Below are positions 26,252 through 33,368 of a stretch of 64,000 bases of DNA, piece after piece; within the stretch, counting starts at the first letter, position 1; every line of letters begins with the position of its first letter. The translations under genes and the position numbers were made by a program. The stretch spans positions 2,356,001-2,420,000 of the forward strand of contig NZ_VZPV01000001.1 in NCBI RefSeq assembly GCF_008801405.1. The letters run 5' to 3'. Source of the stretch: Ralstonia insidiosa. Lineage in GTDB: Bacteria; Pseudomonadota; Gammaproteobacteria; Burkholderiales; Burkholderiaceae. The notes under the pieces are model-generated. The model was not told the DNA's origin. It ran no database searches and was given only the letters and a program-made list of their open reading frames with translations.

Positions 26252-26647
26252 ATGTCCGGAAAATTCGACAAACTGCGCCAACGCATCATGGGTCTTGATC
26301 CGAACACCATCGGTACTGTCTTGTCGCTGCTGCCCACCATCCTGGAGCAGGCGAACAAGACCATCGACAAGTTCAAGAACCGCAAGAAGACCGGCACTGA
26401 ACCTGCTCGTACGGACAGTGCCGCGTCCGACCCGAATACGCAGACTGCACGTATTGCCGAGCTGGAAGCGGCGATCCTGCAGCAGGCCGAATCCGTCAAG
26501 CTGCTGGCCGAGCAGCACGCCATCACCATCGACGCCCTGCGCGACGAAGCCGCGCGGCTCGAACGGCGCCTGAAGCGCATGACTTGGCTGGCCGCCATCG
26601 GTTTTGTGCTGGCCATCGCAGCGCTCATCGTCGCCACCCAACATTGA
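26252..26647 (+). CDS. Small coiled-coil protein with C-terminal membrane anchor, unknown function
   Basis: I do not recognise a family. The 131 residues divide into a helical N-terminus (FDKLRQRIMGLDPNTIGTVL), a charged linker (residues about 40-60), a probable coiled coil (ARIAELEAAILQQAESVKLL to about residue 108) and one C-terminal transmembrane segment (WLAAIGFVLAIAALIVAT, residues 110-127). This is the architecture of a tail-anchored cytoplasmic-facing protein. It lies between dapD and the ArsC-like gene, 4 bases before the latter, so it is inside the dap operon. Codon use looks like its neighbours. Confidence 0.75.
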   Translation: MSGKFDKLRQRIMGLDPNTIGTVLSLLPTILEQANKTIDKFKNRKKTGTEPARTDSAASDPNTQTARIAELEAAILQQAESVKLLAEQHAITIDALRDEAARLERRLKRMTWLAAIGFVLAIAALIVATQH

Positions 26648-26651
26648 CACC

Positions 26652-26996
26652 ATGACGACCCTGCACGGCATTCCCAACTGCGACACCGTGAAGAAAGCCC
26701 GCACGTGGCTCGAATCGAACGGCGTGGCCTACACCTTCCACGATTTCAAGAAACAGGGCGTGAGCGCCGACATGCTGGCCGGCTGGCTCAAGCATGTGCC
26801 GCTCACGACGCTGCTCAACCGCAAGGGCACCACGTGGCGCGCGCTGTCGGATGCCGACAAGGCGCGTGCCGAGGACGAAGCCGGCGCCATCGAACTGATG
26901 CAAGCCAACCCGTCGCTCATCAAGCGGCCAGTGCTGGTGCACGGCAAGACCGTCAACGTCGGCTTCACGGCTGACCAGTACGCCACCCTGTTCTAA
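26652..26996 (+). CDS. ArsC/Spx-family thioredoxin-fold protein (YffB-like)
   Basis: The protein has 114 residues from the ATG at 26652. The thioredoxin-fold start LHGIPNCDTVKKARTWLE carries a single cysteine (residue 8) and no CXXC, as in YffB/ArsC. The body FHDFKKQGVSADMLAGWLKHVP and the C-terminal SLIKRPVLVHG match the ArsC/Spx fold. True arsenate reductase needs additional features; in E. coli yffB also lies just before dapE, so the neighbour supports the YffB assignment. Role unknown, possibly glutathione-linked. It ends 25 bases before dapE. Confidence 0.88.
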   Translation: MTTLHGIPNCDTVKKARTWLESNGVAYTFHDFKKQGVSADMLAGWLKHVPLTTLLNRKGTTWRALSDADKARAEDEAGAIELMQANPSLIKRPVLVHGKTVNVGFTADQYATLF

Positions 26997-27021
26997 CAAT
27001 AACGACAACACCGCCACTGCC

Positions 27022-28173
27022 ATGCAGCCCACGCTTGCCCTCACTGAAGACCTGATCCGTCGCCGCTCCGTCACGCCCGAAGACAAGGGCTGCCAGGACG
27101 TGCTGATCGAACGCCTGACCGCCGCGGGCTTCACATGCGAAACCGTGGTCAGCGGCCCGGACCACTTTCGCGTGACCAACCTGTGGGCCGTCAAGCGCGG
27201 CACGGCAGGTACTGCGGGCAAGCTGCTCGTCTTCGCGGGCCACACCGATGTGGTGCCCACCGGCCCCGTCGAACAATGGCACTCCGATCCGTTCGAGCCC
27301 ACCCACCGCGACGGCAAGCTCTATGCGCGTGGCGCGGCTGACATGAAGACGTCCATCGCGGGCTTCGTGGTGGCATCGGAGGAATTCGTCGCCAAGCATC
27401 CGGACCACGCGGGCTCGATCGGCTTCCTGATCACCAGCGATGAAGAAGGCCCGGCGCACGACGGCACCGTCAAGGTGTGCGACCTGCTGCGCGCGCGCGG
27501 TGAGCGCCTCGACTACTGCGTGGTCGGCGAACCGACGTCGGTGTCGACGCTCGGCGACATGGTCAAGAACGGGCGACGCGGCTCGCTGTCGGGCAAGCTC
27601 ACCGTCAACGGCGTGCAGGGCCACATCGCCTATCCGCATCTGGCCAAGAACCCGATCCACCTGGCTGCGCCCGCGCTGGCGGAACTGGCCGCCGCCACCT
27701 GGGACAACGGCAACGAATACTTCCCGCCGACGACGTGGCAGATGTCGAACATCCACGGCGGCACGGGCGCGACGAACATCATCCCGGGCCACGTCACGAT
27801 CGACTTCAACTTCCGCTTCTCGACGGCCAGCACGCCGGACGGCCTGAAGGCACGCGTGCACAGCATCCTCGATGCGCACGGCCTCGACTACAAACTCGAC
27901 TGGACGCTGGGCGGCGAGCCCTTCCTGACCGAGCGCGGCGACCTGTCCGACGCCCTCGCCTCCGCCATCCAGGCCGAGTGCGGCGTGACCACCGAGCTGT
28001 CGACCACCGGCGGCACATCGGACGGCCGCTTCATCGCCAAGATCTGCCCGCAGGTGATCGAATTCGGCCCGCCGAACGCAAGCATCCACAAGATCGACGA
28101 ACACGTGGAGGTGGCCTTCATCGAGCCGCTGAAGAACGTGTATCGCCGCGTGTTGGAAACATTGATCGCCTGA
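27022..28173 (+). CDS. dapE: Succinyl-diaminopimelate desuccinylase
   Basis: Di-zinc M20 hydrolase that releases LL-diaminopimelate and succinate. The protein has 383 residues. Metal motifs: LLVFAGHTDVVPTGP (His and adjacent Asp), YARGAADMKTSIAGF (bridging Asp), the catalytic Glu pair in ITSDEEGPA, and later Glu/His ligands in VVGEPTS and NASIHKIDEHVEV. The dimerisation domain has RRGSLSGKLTVNGVQGHIAYPHLAKNPIH. It belongs to the dapC-dapD-dapE cluster. Confidence 0.97.
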   Translation: MQPTLALTEDLIRRRSVTPEDKGCQDVLIERLTAAGFTCETVVSGPDHFRVTNLWAVKRGTAGTAGKLLVFAGHTDVVPTGPVEQWHSDPFEPTHRDGKLYARGAADMKTSIAGFVVASEEFVAKHPDHAGSIGFLITSDEEGPAHDGTVKVCDLLRARGERLDYCVVGEPTSVSTLGDMVKNGRRGSLSGKLTVNGVQGHIAYPHLAKNPIHLAAPALAELAAATWDNGNEYFPPTTWQMSNIHGGTGATNIIPGHVTIDFNFRFSTASTPDGLKARVHSILDAHGLDYKLDWTLGGEPFLTERGDLSDALASAIQAECGVTTELSTTGGTSDGRFIAKICPQVIEFGPPNASIHKIDEHVEVAFIEPLKNVYRRVLETLIA

Positions 28174-28183
28174 GTTGCCCCAT

Positions 28184-28696
28184 ATGGCCCGCAACGTCGA
28201 GATCAAGGCGCGAGTACGCGACGTAGCGGCGCTGCTGGAACGCGCCGCCGCCATCGCGAATTCGGGCCCCGAGCGTATCGACCAGGACGACACCTTCTTC
28301 GCCTGCGCAAATGGGCGCCTCAAGTTGCGACAGTTTTCGCCTGAACGCGGTGAGCTGATCCACTACTTCCGCGCCGACAGCACTGGCCCGCGCGTGTCCA
28401 GCTACAACATCGTGCCGACCACCGCGCCCGATGCCTTGCGCGACACGCTGGCCGCCGCCATCGGCACCGCCGGCCGCGTCATCAAGGTGCGCCAGCTCTA
28501 TCTCGCCGGCCAGACGCGCATTCACATCGATGCCGTCAAAGACCTCGGTGATTTCGTCGAACTCGAAGTCGTGCTGCGCGATGACCAATCCGAAGACGAC
28601 GGCGTGAAGATCGCGCACGCTCTCATGCAATCCCTCGGCATTGCCGAAACCGACTTGCTCGACGTTGCCTACGTCGACCTGCTGGCTGCCAAATAA
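28184..28696 (+). CDS. CYTH-domain protein (class IV adenylate cyclase-like)
   Basis: The protein has 170 residues from the ATG at 28184, 10 bases past the dapE stop; an in-frame TTG at 28175 is an alternative. The N-terminus MARNVEIKARV is the CYTH triphosphate-tunnel motif in the variant form lacking the first Glu of ExExK. Conserved basic/acidic residues follow in RLKLRQFSPERGELIHYFR and the C-terminal LYLAGQTRIHIDAVKDLGDFVELEVVL (Glu ligands). Family members are adenylate cyclases, thiamine triphosphatases or inorganic tripolyphosphatases. I cannot choose between these. It overlaps no gene and precedes prmB by 13 bases. Confidence 0.85.
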   Translation: MARNVEIKARVRDVAALLERAAAIANSGPERIDQDDTFFACANGRLKLRQFSPERGELIHYFRADSTGPRVSSYNIVPTTAPDALRDTLAAAIGTAGRVIKVRQLYLAGQTRIHIDAVKDLGDFVELEVVLRDDQSEDDGVKIAHALMQSLGIAETDLLDVAYVDLLAAK

Positions 28697-28709
28697 CACT
28701 GAGCCAAAC

Positions 28710-29612
28710 ATGACCGCCCACACCCTCCCCGCTTCCCACCCGTTCACCACGGTGCGCGACCTGCTGCGCTACGCCGTGTCGCGCTTCACCGCTGCCGGCC
28801 TCGTCTTCGGTCACGGCAGCGAGAACGCCTACGACGAAGCTGCCTACCTGATCCTGCACACGCTACATCTGCCGATCGACACGCTGGAACCGTTCATGGA
28901 CGCGCGCCTGCTGCCCGAGGAAGTGGCCGCCGTGCTGAAGGTGATTGAGCGCCGCGCCGTCGACCGCGTGCCCGCCGCCTACATCACGCGCGAGGCGTTC
29001 ATGCACGGCATGCGCTTCTACGTGGACGAACGCGTGATCGTGCCGCGCAGCTTCATTGGTGAATTGCTGGAAGAAGGCCTGGAACCGTGGATCGACCAAG
29101 AGGATGGTCCGACCGATGTGCTGGAGTTGTGCACCGGCTCCGGCTGCCTGTCGATCCTGGCCGCACTGCAATGGCCGAACGCGACGATCGACGCGGTGGA
29201 TCTGTCGCCGGATGCCTTGGTGGTGGCCAACCGCAATGTCGACGAATACAAGTTGGAAGACCGCATCCGCCTGCACGAAGGCGATCTGTATGCGCCGCTG
29301 CCGCCGGGCGTGCACTACGACGTGATCCTGACCAACCCGCCGTATGTGAACGAAACCTCGATGCAGGCGCTGCCGCCTGAGTACCTCGCCGAGCCACGCA
29401 TGGCCCTGGCTGGCGGCAACGACGGCATGGACATCGTGCGCCGCATCCTGGCCGATGCGCCGCGCCACCTGAAGCCGCACGGCGTGCTGGTGGTGGAGAT
29501 CGGCAATGAGCGCGAGAACGTCGAAGCGGCGTTCCCGGATCTGGACTTGGTTTGGCTGCCGACCAGCGCTGGCGAAGACCAAGTCTTCCTGGTGACGCGC
29601 GAGGCGTTGTAA
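28710..29612 (+). CDS. prmB: Ribosomal protein L3 (or related) glutamine N5-methyltransferase
   Basis: SAM-dependent methyltransferase that methylates a glutamine, in PrmB on ribosomal protein L3. The protein has 300 residues from the ATG at 28710. The catalytic NPPY motif is in VILTNPPYVNETSM, and the SAM-binding motif is VLELCTGSGCLSILAAL with an acidic residue in IDAVDLSPDALVVANRN. The N-terminal helical domain (TVRDLLRYAVSRFTAAGLVFGHG) matches PrmB rather than PrmC. The 21-bp repeat array begins 9 bases after its stop codon. Confidence 0.94.
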   Translation: MTAHTLPASHPFTTVRDLLRYAVSRFTAAGLVFGHGSENAYDEAAYLILHTLHLPIDTLEPFMDARLLPEEVAAVLKVIERRAVDRVPAAYITREAFMHGMRFYVDERVIVPRSFIGELLEEGLEPWIDQEDGPTDVLELCTGSGCLSILAALQWPNATIDAVDLSPDALVVANRNVDEYKLEDRIRLHEGDLYAPLPPGVHYDVILTNPPYVNETSMQALPPEYLAEPRMALAGGNDGMDIVRRILADAPRHLKPHGVLVVEIGNERENVEAAFPDLDLVWLPTSAGEDQVFLVTREAL

Positions 29613-29621
29613 ACGCACGGC

Positions 29622-29841
29622 GTTCCGGACTCGACAGCTCAGGTTCGGAACCCGCTGCTTGAGGTTCAGGAACACCAGACGCCGGGCTCGAAGCTCGGCG
29701 TTTTGCGTTCCAGACGCCGTGGTTGCGGCTGCGGACTCGGTGCGTGGGGTTCTGAACCTCGGGGGCTGCGTTCGGAACATCGCATTCCCCGTTCAAGGCC
29801 CCGTGATTGCTGTTCAGAACCTCACGTTCGGCGTTCGGAAC
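29622..29841. repeat. 11-unit, 21-bp-periodic array of GTTCNGAAC-type palindromes
   Basis: Nine-base cores begin at 29622, 29643, 29664, 29686, 29707, 29728, 29749, 29770, 29791, 29812 and 29833. Spacing is exactly 21 bases everywhere except one 22, where the core itself has an extra base (GTTCAGGAAC). Five cores are perfect GTTCNGAAC (29643, 29749, 29770, 29812, 29833); the others deviate by a few bases or the inserted base. Each pair of cores is separated by a 12-base sequence, and the ten 12-mers look different from one another (for example TCGACAGCTCAG, CCGCTGCTTGAG, ATCGCATTCCCC). Centres two helical turns apart would present all palindromes on one face of the DNA. The period gives heptad-looking open frames on both strands, but the 22-base step breaks any common frame, so I do not call a protein. 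No function is known to me. Confidence 0.85.
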
Positions 29842-29892
29842 GCGATGCGTCGAGGGCAACACGCGGAGGAAGCCGGTGCTGACTCGCGGGGC

Positions 29893-30276
29893 TTAGGACC
29901 GCACCTCATCGCACGCGTCTTTCACGACGCAGATGGAAAAGCGCTTATCGAAAACCTGGCCGCTCGGGCAGTGGTCGAAGACAGCTTGCGACTGGGCGTC
30001 GCAGGTGGCGTAGGCCGTGGTGCAGTTGGTGCGTACGGGCTGGTTGGGGCCGCGGTTCGTGCCGTCGTCGATCATGAAGCGGGCCGATGGTGACGGGCAT
30101 TTGAAGTCGGCGGCGGCCTTGGCCAGGGCGGCGGCGGCTTTTTCGGCTTTTTCGGCTTTTTCGGCTTTGGTGGTCTGCGGTGTGGGCGGGCTGGACGGGG
30201 ATGGGTGGCGGTCGCAGGCCGTTACCGTTATTGCTAGCGCACACAGCAGCGTAGTGAGTGTGAGTGCGCGGGTCAT
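29893..30276 (-). CDS. Small lipoprotein with Lys-Ala-Glu repeat and chitin-binding-like C-terminus
   Basis: The ATG at 30274-30276 gives 127 residues. A lipoprotein signal is visible (LTLTTLLCALAITVTAC, cysteine at about residue 21). A Pro/Ser/Thr linker follows, then (KAE)n repeats coded by a 9-base DNA repeat, and a Cys-rich C-terminal module of about 65 residues. The C-terminal CPSGQVFDKRFSICVVKDAC resembles the peritrophin-A/CBM14 chitin-binding pattern (CP-G--F----C); spacing of the six cysteines roughly fits. This is inference from pattern only. It lies in an accessory patch between a repeat array and a repeat element, with no operon partner. Confidence 0.7.
   Translation of the reverse strand: MTRALTLTTLLCALAITVTACDRHPSPSSPPTPQTTKAEKAEKAEKAAAALAKAAADFKCPSPSARFMIDDGTNRGPNQPVRTNCTTAYATCDAQSQAVFDHCPSGQVFDKRFSICVVKDACDEVRS
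30134..30169. repeat. 9-base tandem repeat inside the lipoprotein gene
   Basis: GGCTTTTTC is repeated about three to four times in tandem (plus strand), coding Lys-Ala-Glu triplets on the minus strand. Because the unit is a multiple of three, copy-number change would alter linker length without a frameshift. Confidence 0.75.
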
Positions 30277-30598
30277 GGGGCGGCTCCTTCGGGGTTGGAT
30301 ATCCTGAAGTTTACGCTGGGGGGCGCGTTTTTGGTCCATCTCTGTTTCGTCCCCTGCCGGGGCCGACCGACTTTCTTTGTCTTGCCAAAGAAAGGTAGGC
30401 AAAGAAAGGCGCGCCCGAGATGGCGAAAGCCTCCTTGAATTTCTGTAACCGAGCGGGGAAGGAGCCAAACTCGCTTCGCTCAGACAAGGCTCCTTCCTTT
30501 TTCCGCCCGCTTACACAAATTCAAGGCGCCATCTAGGGCATCAACGGCCAAACCGTCTGGGTGCGCGAGTTGGTGCTGTAGCTTGCGCTGCGTCTTTC
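30277..30598. other. Intergenic repeat-containing region
   Basis: About 320 bases without a credible gene. It holds the repeat element described at 30371-30534. The flanks (30277-30370 and 30535-30598) show no promoter or reading frame I trust. Confidence 0.6.
30371..30534. repeat. Structured intergenic repeat element
   Basis: Two nested structures. First, CTTTCTTTG (30371-30379) pairs with CAAAGAAAG (30386-30394), and CAAAGAAAGG recurs at about 30400. Second, a long imperfect inverted repeat spans 30418-30534: AGATGGCG...CCTTGAATTT...CGAGCGGG...GAAGGAGCC on the left, and GGCTCCTTC...CCGCCCGC...AAATTCAAGG CGCCATCT on the right. CTTTCTTTG-type elements of this look are, to my recollection, dispersed in Ralstonia-group genomes, but I could not check. 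It resembles a non-autonomous dispersed repeat rather than a gene. Confidence 0.65.
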
Positions 30599-31414
30599 TC
30601 AGCGGAGCATCGCTGACATGGCGGAGAGGCTGTTGAGCATGCGCACGGCGTGTTCGACCGAATCGGCGGCGAAGCGCAGCATCGTTCCATCCACGCGTTC
30701 CAGCGCGGGCCATTGGCAGAACAGGTCGGCCAGTGCAGGCGTTTGCGTTTGCAGGCGGCACACGATGGGCGCTTGGATGCGCAGCGGCATGCTGAAGTGG
30801 CCGCGCTGCACAGTGGCCTTCACGGCTGCGTAAATCGCTTCGCACGACTGCTCGGGCGAGAGCGATGTCCCTGCGCTCTGTCCTTCGGCCTGCTTGGTCT
30901 CGACAAACGTGGTGTGCGGCAGCAGCGGCTTGGTCTCTTTGATGAAGACGTCGTCGCCGCTGGCCACGGCCACGGGCACGCCGCGTTCGCCAGCCAGGGC
31001 ACCGTAGAGGCCGGCCTCGCCCAATTCCTGCTCGTTGAACCAGACACGCGTGAACGCGAAGCTGTTGATGGTGTGTGCCAGCACGCCACGGCTGCCGGCG
31101 CGTGCGTGGTAGCCGATCATGCAGACGGCCGCGCAGCCGTCCACGCCGGCCATCATGCTCAGGTAGCGCGGTTTGCCGAGAACGAAGCGTGCGCGGCGGT
31201 CGATCGATTCGGGGATGAGGTTGCGGAAGCCGCCGTGCGAATCGTTGACGAGCACGTCGGTCGCGCCGCCGTCGAAGGCACCGCGCACGGCGGCGTCAGC
31301 CTCAGCGGTCATCCAGCGGCGGGCACGCTCGTACTCGCCGTTGCCGGCGCGTGTCTGCTCGGTGTGGAACACGTTGGCGACGCCTTCGATGTCGGCGGAG
31401 ATCAGGATTCGCAT
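30599..31414 (-). CDS. M55-family D-aminopeptidase (DppA-like)
   Basis: Cleaves N-terminal D-amino acids from peptides in the DppA family, a zinc enzyme forming a decameric ring. The ATG at 31412-31414 gives 271 residues, the family length. Candidate metal ligands match the family order: Asp8 and Glu10 in ISADIEGVANV, His60 in VNDSHGGFRN, His103 in MIGYHARAGSRG, and Glu133 in ELGEAGLYGAL. It lies 8 bases after the S58 peptidase gene and ends the operon of peptide import and non-standard peptide hydrolysis. Physiological substrate unproven. Confidence 0.93.
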   Translation of the reverse strand: MRILISADIEGVANVFHTEQTRAGNGEYERARRWMTAEADAAVRGAFDGGATDVLVNDSHGGFRNLIPESIDRRARFVLGKPRYLSMMAGVDGCAAVCMIGYHARAGSRGVLAHTINSFAFTRVWFNEQELGEAGLYGALAGERGVPVAVASGDDVFIKETKPLLPHTTFVETKQAEGQSAGTSLSPEQSCEAIYAAVKATVQRGHFSMPLRIQAPIVCRLQTQTPALADLFCQWPALERVDGTMLRFAADSVEHAVRMLNSLSAMSAMLR

Positions 31415-31422
31415 TTGGTGGG

Positions 31423-32445
31423 TCAAATCAGTTCGGTCAATGCGCGGCGCGTGTTGCCATCGCGGCCGGTGACGGCTTCGGCATGGAACAACGCGTGCAC
31501 GATGGCTTGTTCGACGCTGTCGGCGGCGGCCTGGAACAGCGGGTCGAGGTGCGATTCGTGCGTCATGGCAGTCGCCGGCATGGCGCGTGTGCCCTGGTGC
31601 GGCACGGTATAGGCCGTGGAGAACGCCAACGCGATGTCGCCGCTGCCGTGGCCGTAGACGGAGCCGGTACGCGCCAGCCCTGCGCCCGCGCGCAAAGCGA
31701 GGCGGCGCAACTGGCGGGCGTCGAGCGGCGCGTCGGTGGCGAGCAGCATGATGATCGAGCCCTTCTCCGGGCCGGGTTCGGCAGCCAACGCCTTCGCCAA
31801 TTCCCGGCCGACGTGGCGCCCGGCCAGCGTCAGGTTTTCCGTCACGCCAAAATTGGAGAGCACCAGCGCGCCCACCGTGCGTTGCGTGCCGTCGGCCAGC
31901 GTCGCCACGCGCGAGGCGGAGCCGATGCCGCCCTTGACGCCAAACGACGACATCCCCCGCCCTGCACCAACCGCGCCTTGCTCGAACATCTCGGCAGCAG
32001 CGGCATACGCGGCCTCGTAATGCACGTCCTGCACAGCAAACGCCTGCAGGTCGTTCAGATAGCCGTCATTGCATTCGAAGACGAGCGGATTGACGGTGGA
32101 CCATGTGCGGCCGATCTGCGGATTGGCTGCGACGGCCTGGCGGATCTGCGCCTGCGCCACGGCGCCCACGGCAAACGTGTTGGTCAGCGCGATCGGGGTT
32201 TCCAGCACGCCAAGCTCTTCTACCTGCACGAGGCCAATGCTCTTGCCGAAGCCGTTAATGACGGCGCAGGCGGCGGGCACCTTGTCGACGAACGGGTCTC
32301 CGGCGTGCGGGCGTACCACGGTCACGCCGGTCTGGATGTCGCCGCCAGCAATCGTGGCGTGGCCGACGGTGACGCCCGCCACATCCGTGATGCTGTTGCG
32401 CGGCCCCGCCGGCAGCGCACCGATAGTCGGAAGGCTGATGGGCAT
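31423..32445 (-). CDS. S58-family beta-peptidyl aminopeptidase (DmpA/BapA-like)
   Basis: N-terminal-nucleophile peptidase; relatives release N-terminal D-residues or beta-amino acids. The protein has 340 residues. Hallmarks: NSITDVAGVTVGHATI near the start, GRGMSSFGVKGGIGSASR in the middle, and the self-cleavage Gly229-Ser230 in EKGSIIMLLATDAPLDARQL, which exposes the catalytic serine. It is 1 base downstream of the permease gene, so translation is probably coupled. It is presumably cytoplasmic, as no signal peptide is visible. Confidence 0.92.
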   Translation of the reverse strand: MPISLPTIGALPAGPRNSITDVAGVTVGHATIAGGDIQTGVTVVRPHAGDPFVDKVPAACAVINGFGKSIGLVQVEELGVLETPIALTNTFAVGAVAQAQIRQAVAANPQIGRTWSTVNPLVFECNDGYLNDLQAFAVQDVHYEAAYAAAAEMFEQGAVGAGRGMSSFGVKGGIGSASRVATLADGTQRTVGALVLSNFGVTENLTLAGRHVGRELAKALAAEPGPEKGSIIMLLATDAPLDARQLRRLALRAGAGLARTGSVYGHGSGDIALAFSTAYTVPHQGTRAMPATAMTHESHLDPLFQAAADSVEQAIVHALFHAEAVTGRDGNTRRALTELI

Positions 32446-32446
32446 A

Positions 32447-33358
32447 TCAACGGCGGTCGATCTTCGGGTCCAGCGCGTCGCGCAGGCCGTCGCCCAGCAG
32501 GTTGAACGCCAGCACGGTCAGGAAGATCGCCAGGCTCGGGAAAATTGCCACATGCGGTGCCGTCACCATGTCGGCGCGCGCTTCGTTGAGCATCGCGCCC
32601 CACTCCGGCGTGGGCGGCTGCGCACCGAGGCCCAGGAACGAGAGGCTGGCGGCGGTGATGATCGACGTGCCGATCCGCATCGAGAAATACACGACGATGG
32701 ACGAGATCGTGCCCGGCAGGATATGCCGCATGATGATCGTCCAGTCGGATGCGCCGATGCTGCGTGCGGCTTCCACGTAGGTCAGGTGCTTGAGCATGAG
32801 CGTGTTGCCGCGCACCAGCCGTGCAAACGCCGGGATGCTGAACACCGCCACGGCAAAGATCACGTTGATCATGCCGTTGCCCAGGATGGCCACGATGCCG
32901 ATGGCCAGCAGAATGCCGGGGAAGGCGAATAGCACGTCGGAGATGCGCATGACGATGCGGTCCCACCAGCCTTCGTAGTAGCCGGCCAGCAAGCCAAGCA
33001 CAGTGCCGATGATGGCACCGATGATGACCGACACGAAGCCCGCTTCCAGCGAGATGCGCGTGCCCATCAGGATGCGGCTGAAGATGTCGCGGCCGAGCGA
33101 ATCGACGCCAAACCAGTGCTGCGCCGACGGGCCGGCGTTCAGCGCGTCGTAATCGAAATAGTTTTCCGGATCGAACGGCACGATGTGCGGCGCGAGAATG
33201 GCGATCAACGCCAGTGCGATCACGAACACACCGGCACCCATCGCCAGATGCTGTTTGCGGAATTTGCGCCAGAACTCCGTCCACGGGGTGCGGACGGGTT
33301 CGGTTGTGGCTTGCGGCGTTTTTGGCACGCCCGCGGCCGGACTGGTTGTCTGCGTCAT
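32447..33358 (-). CDS. gsiD: Peptide ABC transporter permease (GsiD/DppC-like)
   Basis: Inner-membrane channel subunit. The 303 residues begin with a cytoplasmic Pro/Thr-rich tail, then six membrane helices of the OppC type. The EAA loop that contacts the ATPases is EAARSIGASDWTIIMRHILPG. The N-terminal region LAPHIVPFDPENYFDYDALNAGPSAQHWFGVDSLGRDIFSR is typical of DppC/GsiD. It is 10 bases after gsiC. Substrate range (glutathione versus other peptides) is not decided by sequence alone. Confidence 0.88.
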   Translation of the reverse strand: MTQTTSPAAGVPKTPQATTEPVRTPWTEFWRKFRKQHLAMGAGVFVIALALIAILAPHIVPFDPENYFDYDALNAGPSAQHWFGVDSLGRDIFSRILMGTRISLEAGFVSVIIGAIIGTVLGLLAGYYEGWWDRIVMRISDVLFAFPGILLAIGIVAILGNGMINVIFAVAVFSIPAFARLVRGNTLMLKHLTYVEAARSIGASDWTIIMRHILPGTISSIVVYFSMRIGTSIITAASLSFLGLGAQPPTPEWGAMLNEARADMVTAPHVAIFPSLAIFLTVLAFNLLGDGLRDALDPKIDRR

Positions 33359-33368
33359 GGCCGTCTCC

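Noticed and set aside
29622..29841. CRISPR array
   Set aside because: The repeat is 9 bases and the spacers 12; both are far too short, and no cas gene is near.
29053..29862. Long minus-strand frame with heptad-like VPNAxxE repeats
   Set aside because: It overlaps prmB antisense and the repetitive part follows simply from the 21-bp period. One 22-base step breaks the repeat frame, and there is no ribosome site or family match.
29659..30093. Plus-strand frame across the 21-bp array into the lipoprotein gene
   Set aside because: It is antisense to the better-supported lipoprotein and shows no conserved content beyond the DNA periodicity.
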